A stretch of DNA of 64,000 nt from contig CM043946.1 in the NCBI GenBank assembly GCA_014529385.2, forward strand, positions 18,681,077-18,745,076, in the 5' to 3' direction. Position numbers and translations under genes: made by a program. The notes beneath the pieces are model-generated. The model saw nothing but the letters and a program-made list of their open reading frames with translations. It was not told the origin of the DNA and did not search any database. Position 1 is the first letter of the stretch. The number at the start of each line of letters is the position of its first letter. Positions 31,107-43,000 of this stretch are shown here, piece by piece. Origin of the DNA: Adiantum capillus-veneris. Taxonomy: Eukaryota > Streptophyta > Polypodiopsida > Polypodiales > Pteridaceae.

Positions 31107-31110
31107 ACGT

Positions 31111-32236
31111 TGTGAGCGGTATGAAAACACACACAACGCCTCTATAATGACCCGACACACACTCTTGGAATGATACACACACACATTATGGGACACCACT
31201 CGGCTTACACAACCAGCGTGGCCGAGACAGGAAACACACAGACGGAGTGAGAAGAGAGATTTTCCACTTGCCCACTCAACACTCACACACACACTCTCAA
31301 TTCAGCTCAAAGGAGACAAATTTCTATTGTTTAGACTCAATGAAGCTCAACCCAACACCAATGGGGCAAATAGTTTACACAGTATTGAGGAAATACACCA
31401 GATACAACCACAAAGTTAAGCAGAGGCTTCACTCACAGGAGAAGATTACACAAAAAAACATCAAAAAATCTGTGAGGAATTTGGAAAAATGGACAGCGCC
31501 ATCGCGTCTGGAACGGCCCAAAACCCCAGTCTACAATGTCAAAGTGCTCAAATCCGACCTCGGAAGAGCAGTTTACAGCCAAAACAGGCTCCAAAAAACC
31601 CCAAAAACACACCTGTGACTGTTCCTCCTCTCTTCTCCATGTTTTTTCTGGTCTTCTCTCAGTTTTTTCAGTTCCCACACTTAGAGTTTTCACTTGGTCA
31701 CCCTTGGCCTTTTAGATGACCTCAAACGGACCCGAACAGGCTAAAAACTGACCTCGCAGTGCATAGTTGTCACCTTTTTGCATCATCCGCACACCTGGCA
31801 CTCAGCTTTTTTCAATAATGCATCCCGCCACCACGTGAAGTGGACCCAAAAAGTGGTCCTCATGATGACCTTTCTGCATAAGTATCACAAGAAAACACCC
31901 ATGTCGTGTCCATACTTCTCCGCGTGCAAGTATTGACCCTGTTCAACCTCCTGACGCCACTCGATGCCATCTGATGCACCTGCTTACCTCATGTCGTCGG
32001 CCCGCGGATAGCTTCCTCAAGAAGTTTTACGCACTACCAACTCCTCATTTTTATAGAAAAAACACACTGGTACTAGTAATAGTGAAAGTCGATGCACTAT
32101 GTACACACTGTCCTACCTGTACACATGTGGGCCCCACATAACCACCTGGCTCTAGAAAATGGGCAATCCTTTATTTGATGCACCATGCATGTGTATGAAC
32201 ATATGCGCAATCCATTTCTCTCAAAAAATCCTGACA
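31111..32236 (-). repeat. 3' LTR of element E
   Basis: Minus strand TGTCAGGA ... CGCTCACA. Rich in short CA repeats near its U5 end. Confidence 0.9.
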
Positions 32237-32264
32237 TAATTTTCCCATCCCCTAGCTTGCTAGA

Positions 32265-32975
32265 TCATTCATGATCAGCAGCAGCAAAGAGAGATATGAG
32301 ACTCGCCGCATCACAGGTCTCCTCATCCCTCACCAACACTACTTGATCCACAGACATCTCATCTTGCTCCACCATCATCAATCTAGCATGATACAATTTA
32401 AGATGCAATCCATTTACCCTTGACTTATGTAGAACACCATCCAGGTTAGCCAGCTGATATGTGCCATTTGGAAAACACTCCACTACCTTGAAAGGGCCTT
32501 CCCACTTAATTTGAAACTTCTTTTGGAAGGTGTTGTCCAGCTTACTGTTGTATTGCAAAACCAATTCATGTTTCTTGATACCCTTACTTTTGACCTTTTC
32601 ATTTATCTTTGCCAAAGCCTCATCCTCCATCTGTCCATAATGCTCCAATGCGCTCATCCTATCCAACTGGACCTCTTGTAACTACAAGAGCCTCTCTTTG
32701 AATGCATCACTAGGCGGCCCAAGAAACTTCTCTAACATCTTGACTGCAGGCAACTCTACCTCCACAGGCAATAGTGCTTCCTTTCCATACACCAAATGAA
32801 ATGGAGTAAACCCTGTACCTGTCTTCACCGAAGTACGGTAAGCCCATAATGCACTAGGCAATTCCAAATCCCAATTTTTTCCTTGGTGCTCTATCACTTT
32901 AGAAAGAATTTGTACCAACTCACCATTGAATCTTTCATTTAAGCCATTACACTGCGGGTAATAAGGAGATGAAAC
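32265..32975 (-). pseudogene. Element E integrase C-terminal part
   Basis: Minus-strand blocks: SSPYYPQCNGLNERFNGEL (core end, with Cys where Thr/Gln is usual), ELPSALWAYRTSVKTGTGFT, FHLVYGKEALLPVE, then KWEGPFKVVECFPNGTYQL of the GPY/F module. The catalytic Asp residues are missing because the frame begins in the middle of the core at the deletion junction near 32975. Two small frame breaks are present. Confidence 0.85.
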
Positions 32976-33460
32976 TTTCGACGAGCTCTCCTTTTCCTCT
33001 TGGCCTTGACATCCTTGCCTTCATGGCTCTTTCCTTTCTTCTTACTAGGAAGGACCTGGCGCACTTCTTCCTTCCTTATCCTCTGTGGTCCTCTTCCCAA
33101 TAGGCATCACTAATGTATCATCTAGCTTTGATGCCTTCTCCAAGGTGACTACACTTAGCACTTTTGTCTTTCCCTTTTCCTCCTGGGTCAGTCCACTGGT
33201 TCCTTCGTCTCCCTTAATTTCGATGCCATAATCATTTGACCTAGTTAGCACCTGTCCTTGCAATGGATACATGTCTCCCCCCATCCTTGGTGGCTTATCA
33301 CATTGCGGGCTGATGTGACCCAACTCTCCACAATTATAACATGTGGGCGTCTGCCTCCAAAACCTACCATTGCTTTGTCCAACACCATTCCAAGGCCTTT
33401 CTTCACCTCCTGGCTGATTTGCAAACCTCCCTCGACCTCAATTATTTCCCACTTGACCTA
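32976..33460 (-). pseudogene. Element E nucleocapsid and Gag tail
   Basis: CYNCGELGHISPQC (CX2CX4HX4C) lies around 33295-33340, preceded by an RG- and QN-rich stretch with one TGA stop and followed by a Lys/Glu/Arg-rich tail. That tail runs straight into integrase sequence at about 32975, marking the internal deletion. Confidence 0.8.
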
Positions 33461-33527
33461 GCATGTTTAGGCTGAGATTCTTCATCAAATCTACCATTTG
33501 CCTCATGTCTTGCCTTAGCCCATCATC

Positions 33528-34205
33528 TTACACTGCTGTAGTGACCACTGCTGGCATAACCTGAGTAGTAATAGGAACCACTGGTTCGTGATGAACCCCT
33601 GACATGCGACCTTGTAAAGACTCTATAGGCTGAAATTTAGACCTCATGGGCAAAGACTCCACCCCTAACTGGCTCATTTTCCCCAACTTCCACTCTTTGT
33701 TCCTTGATACCTCTAGTGCATCTTCATATGTCCTAGGCTTCTTTAGCTCCACTCTCCAACGTATATTCTCCCAAAGACCAGCTAAGAACCTGTCCTTCTT
33801 CATCATGTCAGGCGGGGGTAGCTGTGGTGCTAAGGCCTTGCACATTCGCTCCCATGCCAATGAAAACTTACGTATGTACACATCTACTGGCTCACCTTCC
33901 TTTTGCACCAAAGCCTGTACTTCTTGCCACACTTTGTCAGGATCTTCTATCTTCACAAACTCCACTTCCAACCCATGTCGTAGATTGTCCCAACTCAACC
34001 TTACAAGTGGATCAGCCACACGCAACTCCTCTTCAAATGCTTTAGACCAAACTCGTGCATCACTCTTCAAACAAATTTGGAGAAGGCGTAATATCTGCGC
34101 AGGGTCATGAATCTGGTTGCTAATGCAGGCAACCTCCATCTTTTCCAAAAATTCTTCCACATCTTCATCACTTCTTCCATGAAACTCCGGATAAGAGAAA
34201 GCCAT
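33528..34205 (-). CDS. Element E Gag capsid region
   Basis: I chose the ATG at 34205 because it gives MAFSYPEFHGRSDEDVEEF, the usual start of this Gag type; upstream codons read as leader. Residues about 10-190 form a Retrotrans_gag domain (RLLQICLKSDARVWSKAFEE, YIRKFSLAWERMCKALAP, KDRFLAGLWENIRWRVEL). It ends before the knuckle because of a stop in the linker. The capsid frame of about 225 codons is intact. Confidence 0.82.
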   Translation of the reverse strand: MAFSYPEFHGRSDEDVEEFLEKMEVACISNQIHDPAQILRLLQICLKSDARVWSKAFEEELRVADPLVRLSWDNLRHGLEVEFVKIEDPDKVWQEVQALVQKEGEPVDVYIRKFSLAWERMCKALAPQLPPPDMMKKDRFLAGLWENIRWRVELKKPRTYEDALEVSRNKEWKLGKMSQLGVESLPMRSKFQPIESLQGRMSGVHHEPVVPITTQVMPAVVTTAV

Positions 34206-34262
34206 GGCTACCCAAGTTTCAATGCTTTGAGAACCCCTTTGAACACACGTGCAAGAACCCAA

Positions 34263-35234
34263 AACTTTTGACTACCCAATCCCCAGAAACTTCAATGGAG
34301 CTCAACTTTAGATAAGGACAAACACATGCACATCAAATGAGTTTTCATAGTTGATCATCGGAATTACAACAGGCAAAGGACATTCCAAGATCTCTCGTAA
34401 TCTTCTTGGCCCAAACATAAAGACTATGCGCTGCTGGAAAAAAATCTTCCTGGACACATGAACATTTATCTGGATTCTTTGAGTTAAATGAAATGGAGTG
34501 AATTGAGGGCCATTTTGATCATCCATTAAAGCCAACCATGAAGCTCCCAAGAAGGCACACCTCACTTAACCTCTGATTTTGCCAAAATTTCAGTAGCATA
34601 ACAACATAAATGGCTCAAAAGACCAAAAAACCAGCCATCATAACTTGGAAAAATTTTGGCAGAGTTTCCCCAGAAATAGAGCAGTAGGAACCCAAAATAT
34701 AGACTGTATATGTATGCATAAACTGTCAACAATAGAACCCGAGCATGAAGTAGGACTCACTAGTACATATCCTATGGCGAGGTCACAAAAAGGGTGCTCC
34801 AGCTACCTGTATCACCGAAAGGATCTCTACATTTGAGAATACCCCAGCTCAATAAAAACCTCACGCGATCGACCCTCACACGAAGGCTAATGCAAATCGC
34901 GTATAGTCAAGTCTCAGAAATGACTATCTTCCAGACCAAGTCTCAGAAATGGCTGGGACTGCCAAATACAACCAAGTATGGCTCCACAAATGCGTAAAAT
35001 GGCAGTTTCCACAAGTAACGTACAATCCAGCAGACAATGCGCTCAAATAGGCGCCAAATGATGCATACCCACAACAACTGCAAGTGACATCACTGCTAGT
35101 ATATCACTATACTCCAGCTACCTGTACCTGTGTGAATCACCTATACCTGTACCTGTCCCTCTAACCTGTAACCTGTAACCTGTAGCCCTGAATCTCGAAG
35201 CTTGAAGCTCGAATCAGAAGGTACTCGAAGAAGA
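34263..35234 (-). other. Element E leader, with (ACCTGTA)n block
   Basis: About 1 kb of non-coding sequence between PBS and gag. 35118-35185 is a degenerate ACCTGTA/ACCTGT repeat. No coding frame. Confidence 0.6.
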
Positions 35235-35258
35235 TCCTCAATGGGAGCACCAAAAGAA

Positions 35259-36387
35259 TGTGAGCGGGATGAAAACACACACGGCGCCTCTATAACGACC
35301 CGACACACACTCTTGGAATGATACACACACACATTATGGGACACCACTCGGCTTACACAACCAGCGTGGCTGAGACAGGAAACACAGAGACGGAGTGAGA
35401 AGAGAGATTTCCCACTTGCCCACTCAACACTCACACACACACACTCTCAATTCAACTCAAAGGAGGCAAATTGCTATTTTTTAGACTCAATGAAGCTCAA
35501 CCCAACACCAATGGGGCAAATAGTTTACACAGTATTGAGGAAATACACCAGATACAACCACAAAGTTAAGCAGAGGCTTCACTCACAGTAGAAGATTACA
35601 CAGAAAAACAGCAAAAAATCTGTGAGGAATTTGGAAAAATGGACAGCGCCATCGCGTCCGGAACGGCCCAAAACCCCAATCTACAATGTCAAAGTGCTCA
35701 AATCCAACCTCGGATGAGTAGTTTACAGCCAAAATAGGCTCCAAAAAACCCCAAAAACACACCTGCGGCTGTTCCTCCTCTCTTCTCCACATTTTTTCTG
35801 GTCTTCTCTCAGTTTTTTCAGTTCCCACACTTATCTTTTTCACTTGGGAACACTTGGCCTTTTAGATGACCTCAAACGGACCCCGAACAGGCTAAAAACT
35901 GACCTCGCAGTGCATAGTTGTCACCTTTTTGCATCATCCGCACACCTGGCACTTAGCTTTTTTCAATAATGCATCCCACCACCACGTGAAGTGGACCCAA
36001 AAAGTGGTCCTCATGATGACCTTTCTGCATAAGTATCACAAGAAAACACCCACGTCATGTCCATACTTCTCCGCGTGCAAGTATTGACCCCGTTCAACCT
36101 CTTGACGCCACTCGATGCCATCTGACGCACCTGCTTACCTCATGTCGTCGGCCCGCGGATAGCTTCCTCAAGAAGTTTTATGCACTACCAAATCCTCATT
36201 ATTATAGAAAAAACACACTGGTACTAGTAATAGTGAAAATCGATGCACTATGTACACACTGTCCTACCTGTACACATGTGGGCCCCACATAACCACCTGG
36301 CTCTAGAAAATGGGCAATCCTTAATTTGATGCACCATGCATGTGTATGAACATATGCGCAATCCCTTGCTCAAAAAAACTCCTGACA
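35259..36387 (-). repeat. 5' LTR of element E
   Basis: Matches the left LTR throughout. The minus-strand start is TGTCAGGAG. Confidence 0.9.
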
Positions 36388-36391
36388 ACGT

Positions 36392-37221
36392 TTCTATATT
36401 CATAATTGTCCACCAATCCTGTGAAGCTTGAATTGTTGAATGGACAATCCCTGGATTGATGACCAGGATCAAGACAAGTGTAGCACAAATAATCCTATCT
36501 GGCCTTCATATGTAATAAGTTCTCTCTTCTTTGTTGTGGATTTCTAGACCTTTCTCCTCCTCGGGATGAGGCTTTTTGATTTCACGAACAAGAAGAGGCT
36601 TTGGTTTCCTCTTGACAGTAGTAGATAACTCTATTTCAATGGGTTTTCTTGCATCAAGGACATCTGCAAAATTGGTAGGACGAAGACTCTAGAGTCTAGT
36701 CTTCATAGGATTATGTAACCCTAAAATGAATCGAGCTACTTTGACCTCTTGAGTCATCCTTGCTGGAGCATACTTGACAAGGGCTAAGAAATGTTGATAG
36801 TATGATTCCAGATCTCTGGTTCCTTGAGTACAGCCAAGAAACTCATTCATATGATTTGAATGATAAACTCTATTTTGATAGTTTTTCTTGATCTAGGTTT
36901 TAAGGTAATCTCAAGTTGTAGCATTAGGATCAACATTGTTTTCCGTGAAATGGTCTCTCCACCAATGCCTGGCTATTTTCTCTAGTTTGAACTTGGGGAT
37001 AATAACCTTGTTTACTATTGACGAATGATCCAAATCAAAGTAGTCATCCATGCGCTCAATCCAATCTTCAAGAACTTTGCCTACATATTTGCCTTCCCCG
37101 CTAAAATTTCTAGGTTAAGACATTCAAAAAGGATAGCATCGATGTCTTTATCGATGATGGTGTGTTGAGAAACAACAGACATATTTGCGTTAGCAACAAC
37201 CACATTTCCTTTAGGAGGCAT
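36392..37221 (-). pseudogene. Gypsy G Gag with zinc knuckle
   Basis: The minus-strand ATG at 37221 begins MPPKGNVVVANANMSVVS. Capsid blocks: FSGEGKYVGKVLEDWIERMD, KFKLEKIARHWWRDHF, YYQHFLALVKYAP and ARFILGLHNPMKTRL; then CYTCLDPGHQSRDC (CX2CX4HX4C) at about 36440-36480. Three or more stops. Element E starts about 50 bp after the knuckle. Confidence 0.85.
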
Positions 37222-37436
37222 GCTAACTTACTGCACCATATCAACCAAGGTCACACTTAGTAAAATATTCTAATCTGTTTGAAGTCCTTAAATCAATTAG
37301 AATAGACGATTGAAGATAAGATGAGAGAGAAATAGGAGAAATAATAACGAATAAATTACTATTCAATTTCTATATCACAAAACTTGGGTTTTCAAAAATT
37401 CTACAAGTGTCTTGAAAGCTTCTAATAAATCCTAAT

Positions 37437-37450
37437 GGCTCTGATATAAT
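37437..37450 (-). promoter_or_regulatory. Possible PBS of gypsy G (initiator tRNA-Met type)
   Basis: Minus strand TTATATCAGAGCC compared with the canonical TGGTATCAGAGCC, 216 bp upstream of the gag ATG. The LTR that should precede it could not be delimited: sequence to its right reads as the duplicated-domain remnant. Confidence 0.45.
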
Positions 37451-37955
37451 GCACTCAAAAATATCCCTTGTGACATCCTTCACCAATGGAGCATAGTTGT
37501 CCCATTCCTTGAGTATATCGGATGGGTGATTCCAATAATCCTTTTTTATCTTTGGTTGGAACATTTCTTTGTTGGCATGTGAGTCATACATTCTTGAGTA
37601 AGGGATTTGTTTGTTATAGGTACCCCCATTTCGATGTGAACAATCGCCTTCTTGTACCCAAAGTCGTCATCGAAGTAAGAAGATTCTTTTGGAAACACAT
37701 CCGATAAGTCCCATCCATCTGAGTTGAATATTTTCGCACAATCTGCTAGACACTGAGGTCTTTTGTAGGAATTCTATAAAACCTTTACATGGCGAGGATT
37801 GTAGATCAGTGACTTTCCAAATAAGTCAAAGAACAACTTCCAAGGTACTGGACTAAAAGAATGTCGGTCGTTGTTTTTGCATTGACGTCCCCATACATTA
37901 AACATAACTATGTTGAAGCACCCCGTAGCCATTACTAAAGTAAGTATGTTTCTGG

Positions 37956-38306
37956 CTACCCATGTTTCCTTTCCAGTCTTAGGATAAGTTCATAAGCACT
38001 TATGTACATTATTTGATTAGTGACAACAATCTCCTTTCCCAACTTGGATTGTATCCACTCGATACTCCCAATAGGCGAGGGTCTATGCTCAGGTGGCCTA
38101 AACTCGGGGTTTCCTGCAGCGTAATGATACCAAGATCGGAATGTATTAGATACATTAAGATTTGTAGACATAAACCTTTTCTTCTCTTCCCCATTATGTG
38201 TGGTAGCGACAAGCTTTTGTACTTCCACTCCAATTTGGAAATTCTCCTCCACCATAAGGCAGGAGCGTATATCCGCCCATATCCGTTGAGGTAAGATCTC
38301 AATCAT
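37956..38306 (-). pseudogene. Exon-like block at the start of the second domain copy
   Basis: Open for 116 codons directly after GTGTGTGTAG. It contains ILPQRIWADIRSCLMVEENF, PIGSIEWIQSKLGKEIVV and YISAYELILRLERKHG. It corresponds loosely in position to the block starting at 39247 in the first domain copy. Confidence 0.45.
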
Positions 38307-39390
38307 CTACACACACACCCCATCACTCAAGTTAGTTAGAATGATAAAACCAAGATTCAATCTCAAATATTATATCCTCAAAATAGTATATGTTATATCA
38401 AAATCAAATCTCTATAATCGGAGAAGACCAAAAAGGTACATAGTGTTTCTAGGGAGATACATAAATATGAAAGGGTCCTATGAACCAATTCTGGGTTCCT
38501 ACAAGTGAGGTTCTACCCTTATATTTATTCACATCTCGAGTATCAAAGTTTAGCACTTCAACTTGTGCATTGAAATTCACGTCTTTCTTTTTGTACCATT
38601 CCTCTCCTCGTAATACCTCCGTGGGAGGTAATCCATTAAAGCAGTTTACATGAGCATGACCTTCATCTACATCACCTGTTTAGAAATATATACTTGCGTT
38701 CACTGCCATTGTTTATGCTTGGGCAAAGTCATTAATGCACCTGGGCTTCTCATAGTCATCAAAGGTAACGGTGACATTGTGAGGGTTATAATAGAGAATA
38801 GGTCCATAGACTCTATTGAACCATTCTTGGGGTACATAATAGAATCAATTGCCTCCATTTGACTTCTTCCATACTCTGATTACGACCTTCTCACAAAAGT
38901 CGTATCTTTGGTTTAGCATGAGTGCCGTCTTACTAAGTATGAGTTATGTCCAAAAGAGAACATAAGTTAAGGTAAATAACATATCCTTGCGATATCTCCT
39001 TTACCCAAAGCTGTGGGTTGATCATAAATCTATCAGGAACTTATGTTCAATGTTTAGGCTGAGCTTCAACATATAACTCCCATGCTACATAAGTGTTCGT
39101 ACAAGGTAGTCTCTAGTCCACTTTGAAACTTGAACCACTTCAATTCCCCAATGGAGACTGAATCCAACCGCATAATTGAAAAATACCCTTTGTGCAAAGT
39201 CACTTGAGAGTTCATCTAGACAATTAAGAAGATCCATCTAAAAACAAGACAAGGAGAGAGAGAAAACTTAGTACACATGTGGACCAAAAATGAGTCTACG
39301 CTTCTTTTATTCATTAAAATTTAATTTTTATGATTTTATTATAATATTATGGGTGTCTCCGAGCTAACTCTCTAAATATTCGTTTAACTC

Positions 39391-39750
39391 TTATGAACCT
39401 CCTACGTGACAATGTGGTCTATAGTTATCTTCTAACTTTTTTTTTCCTATGATAGCTGCAAGAGCTTCAAACTTCTTAGCAACTTCGGCAATCCTTAACA
39501 TTTGGGAGCGCATTGCCAAGTAGTAGAACATATCTTCTAGGCCTAACCATATTCTGAGTTGAAGTAGCCTGAGGTTGACAAACCAATCTCTTGGATTTTC
39601 ATCAATGTAGATAAAGAATTGACGGAAGGGTTCTTGGTGATGGGTAACGTAACTACGGTTAACACTCTTCCAACAAGTTGTGCTTCCTAGCATGCCAAAT
39701 AATTTGGTCTCGTTTTCTAAGTAAAAGAGTTTTCGTGTATCCTTGGACAA
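39391..39750 (-). pseudogene. First exon-like block of the duplicated-domain remnant
   Basis: 119 open codons containing KLFYLENETKLFGMLGSTTC, PFRQFFIYIDENPRDWF and IAEVAKKFEALAAI. Just upstream (about 39815) is TTTGTTTTGTAG followed by an ATG (MDP...), which could be a splice acceptor or a chance start. No database family comes to mind. Confidence 0.4.
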
Positions 39751-40080
39751 TCATGTCGCCATATTATTGAACACTATGGCCAAAACCTCGTTCCCCTGGC
39801 TAAAGCATTAAGAGGTCACTCTGGGATCCATTTGTTACTACAAAACAAACATTCAAAGAATTATAATGCCGTTGTTTGAACACTTCAACTAATTTTCCAT
39901 AACTGAAACCAAACAATTCCACTCAAGAAGACAAGTCAAACAAGAACCAACAACCAATGTCACTTATAGATGAATCATGATCTAATATCCTTTCTCAAAC
40001 AACATGCATGAATTTGTGCATGATGCATAACTAACCCGACTAGTATCAAGCTTTAGGATATCCCCGTAACCTTAGTCATA

Positions 40081-40093
40081 GGCTCTGATACTA
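40081..40093 (-). promoter_or_regulatory. Primer-binding site of long-LTR element N
   Basis: TAGTATCAGAGCC on the minus strand, two bases after the LTR end. It differs from the initiator tRNA-Met site TGGTATCAGAGCC at one position. Confidence 0.75.
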
Positions 40094-40095
40094 GG

Positions 40096-43000
40096 TGAGA
40101 GATACCCCTCCCCGAGGGTCTATGCACAAAATATACAATTTACACCTTTATACAATTTTCAATATACATAAGAGTTGCAGAAGCATTTGCATAAGGGAGG
40201 AGCTCTTAGCACCCGACCAAGCATGGAGTTTAGGCCATGAGTCGGACTACATCCAGAGGTACCTAGCGACTAGTGATACTCTAGAATGGGTGTTATGAAT
40301 GAAAGCGTACTCAAGAAAATTTAACATTGTGGAGGGTGAATATATGTGTACATCGCGTTGTGGGAAGAGAGAGAGAGAGAGAGAGAGAGAGGGTGAAATA
40401 GAGTGCACAGAGACGTGAGAGAATGATAACATAGAATCTTTAAATGCCCCATCTAAGTGAAACATGCAACCATGTATTATTGCAATGAAAAAATCTAGGT
40501 ATACCATAACATCAAAAAGTTTATGACAAAATGACTAGCACAGGATCAGACCCTGTGTAGGGATCGACCGGTTCACCCATCCACATCCGCTCTACTACGA
40601 AGAGAGAGAATTTTACTTCACTGGGAGCGATCCAAAACATCTCCAACCTACCTGAGGCAGACATAAGCTGAGGCCGCTTCGCCTCCCTCCATGAACCCGA
40701 GCCCTGAAAGGATCCCAAGTACCAGTAGGTGGTAGGGTATCAACACCAACCATACCAGTTTAGGTGCCACGCCTCTTCAATGCCCATCACCAGGTGTTTA
40801 GGAAAAGCCAAGAAAAAATGCCCGACACGTAAGCCGTGTAGGTCATTCAACCCCTGACGCACTGACTGTGTAGATGAGCCTAACAAAAAGAAGAATACCT
40901 AGGCAACACCCCCGATCCAGCAAAGCCTCAGGTCAACGACCCCTTAGTCTAAGGCTAAGTGATGTAGGTGATCCTAGTCTTATAGCGACACTACCATGAG
41001 AAACATAACACATGAGTCCAATCACAATAGCACTTTCCATATGCAAAAACAAGCTTTTCCAAGCAGTTAGACTGTACAGGGTCTCTACCCTTACACGTCT
41101 ACCATGAACCATCTAGATCACTTCATGAGCCAATTCCAAAACCATAAATCATAATCCATTCATATCACAAGGGTGAGCACTCCACCCAACTTGGGTGAGG
41201 CATGACCAATCCTGCATAACAACTTTAAAACTTAATATGGCTGCAAAAAATTTGGCAGCATAACCATATCCAAAAAAAATACTGTGAGCCACACCAACTT
41301 CCACCATAAAATCATAACCATAATCCATGAGGGAATCTTAGCCCTTAACCATAAATCATAATCACACTGAACCAACTCCCACACTTGGAGTTTGACATAT
41401 CCCTTGTAGTCAATCGGAGTTGATACACATATGACTCTTAAGACAAGATTCTTTTATGCATAAAAAGAGTCCCACCAACAGCTAATCATGGTATAAAATT
41501 TCAATTTTGACCACATCCAGCCATGCAAAGCTGATGTATCACGTCTGCACTTCACCTCCTAGCACATAGAGCTAGTTTTGACCTAGAAAGGTGGAAAGCA
41601 ATCATAACCATGCATATGAGACATCCACATCAATCCATAAGTTCCCATATGTCATATAATAAAATTCCATCACCATAAACATGATGCAAAACAACTCCGA
41701 CTTTTAGGTCAACCATAAACCATAACTTCTCACATATGCAAAAAACAACTTTTTGACATTTTTGGGAGCGTACATAACATACAAATGAAAGTATTTGACC
41801 TCAAATAAATGCATCAAGATCAGCTCCATAATATGGATTAACACTCTATCACATCGCTTTACGCATATGGTACTCACACAACAAACAGTAACCCAAAAAG
41901 AAAGCCACTTTAATCATATCTGCCTATGCAATTCAGGATGTCTAACCATATACCCTCACATAAGTTTATGGTCATCTAATAGTTGAAATCAACTCACCAA
42001 AACAAAACATAAGTTATACATAAACAGCTCGGTTAACTCACGACGTCATATGGTACTCCCCCTTGGAAGCATCCATAAACGTGTAGGTAAAACCGGTTAT
42101 GAAACGATTAATAACTTGCATTCCCAAAGTGATAACGGAGACCTAAATGCATTTATCATCAAGTTTCATCAAGCTTTACAACTGGTTAAGTGGGTTTTCC
42201 CATCCGGTGAATCTATATAGTGGTTCTCCAAGGAGTCCGGAGTCAAAAAAATTGGTTAGTGGACAACAAGTTGTTTTTTGACCATATCTCTTAGTTCCTG
42301 CGTGATTTTCACATGACACTGTAGAGAGAAAATGTTCTAAATGATGTGTTTTATCTCTAGTATTAAGGGTCCGAGCTGATTCATAATGGTTTGTGAGGTA
42401 TGATCTTAAACATTGTTCCTACCGTCTCTATGACAAGAAACAAAAAGCGCTCTTTATGCACGCATGTGATTATAAACGCATCATGTGCATATATCATCGT
42501 GTTAAACATGATGAAATAATCATGAGGCAACTTCATATGTACTCGGTTAATCCATACATGCACTTGTATACGAAAAAGTAATCATCAAGAGGGTGACTAC
42601 TCAAAAAAACGACATAGAGAGAGAGATGAAAATGGCTATGGAGTTTTTGCTTCTCACTTGCTTTAGAATCGATTAGGGGCTGTAGAAAGGCTTCTTCAAG
42701 AGAGCTACATAGAGGTACACTAAAGCTTTCGAGAGCGCGTACACCGTGAAACAAGAGAGGAGATAGTAAGCAAGTAGAGAGAGATTATCCTTCTTCTTCC
42801 TGAGAGAGAAGAGCTTATGGAGATCACTCCTTATAATAGATACATATAGCCTTGCGGTAGGAGACGCAATGGATGGCACTGAAAATTGAGCACTAATTGG
42901 CAATTTATAGGCAAGTGCAGCAGGCTAGAGTAACCCCCAAGCAAAAAACTAGCGCTAGTTTTTGAGCCAGGAATAGCTGCAAGTTTTTGGGAACTTTGCT

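Larger units (their letters stand above)
31111..36387 (-). mobile_element. Gypsy element E, internally deleted (minus strand)
   Basis: Direct LTRs 31111-32236 and 35259-36387 (about 1.13 kb, roughly 4% different in the portion compared). A PPT (CTAGGGGATGGGAAAATTA, minus strand) lies beside the left LTR and a PBS candidate (TGGTGCTCCCATTGAGG) beside the right. The 4-bp ACGT flanks both sides (31107-31110 and 36388-36391). Inside, Gag is followed directly by the last third of integrase. Protease, RT and RNase H are missing, so it depends on other elements to move. Confidence 0.9.
29477..37452 (-). mobile_element. Gypsy element G, truncated, interrupted by element E
   Basis: On the minus strand: a primer site at about 37437-37450 (tRNA-Met type, TATATCAGAGCC), gag from 37221, zinc knuckle at about 36440-36480, then the 5.3-kb insertion E, then protease (31106-30480) and RT (30280-29480). 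Sequence stops in the RT thumb region and no 3' LTR is seen. Every domain is riddled with stops. Confidence 0.82.
37460..39830 (-). pseudogene. Multi-exon coding remnant with a duplicated, unrecognised domain
   Basis: The minus strand carries protein-like blocks separated by intron-like gaps. Two start right after textbook acceptors (TTGTTTTTAG before 39247; GTGTGTGTAG before 38306). Two homologous blocks are visible. Block 1 is about 38718-38843 (GPILYYNPHNVTVTF, YEKPRCINDFA). Block 2 is about 37740-37855 (GKSLIYNPRHVKVL, YKRPQCLADCA). Both follow the pattern YNPxxVxV...YxxPxCxxDxA. Upstream segments also align loosely (GIEVVQVSK and SIEWIQSK). Stops and frameshifts show it is not functional. 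I do not recognise the family. It lacks Gag, protease or RT motifs and could be a captured host gene or an extra ORF of the long-LTR element. Confidence 0.5.

Noticed and set aside
33646-34110. 154-codon plus-strand ORF
   Set aside because: Antisense shadow of element E's Gag.
40950-42100. Telomere-like CCATAAACC words
   Set aside because: Irregular and not CCCTAAA; they belong to the long LTR N and recur in its plus-strand copy.
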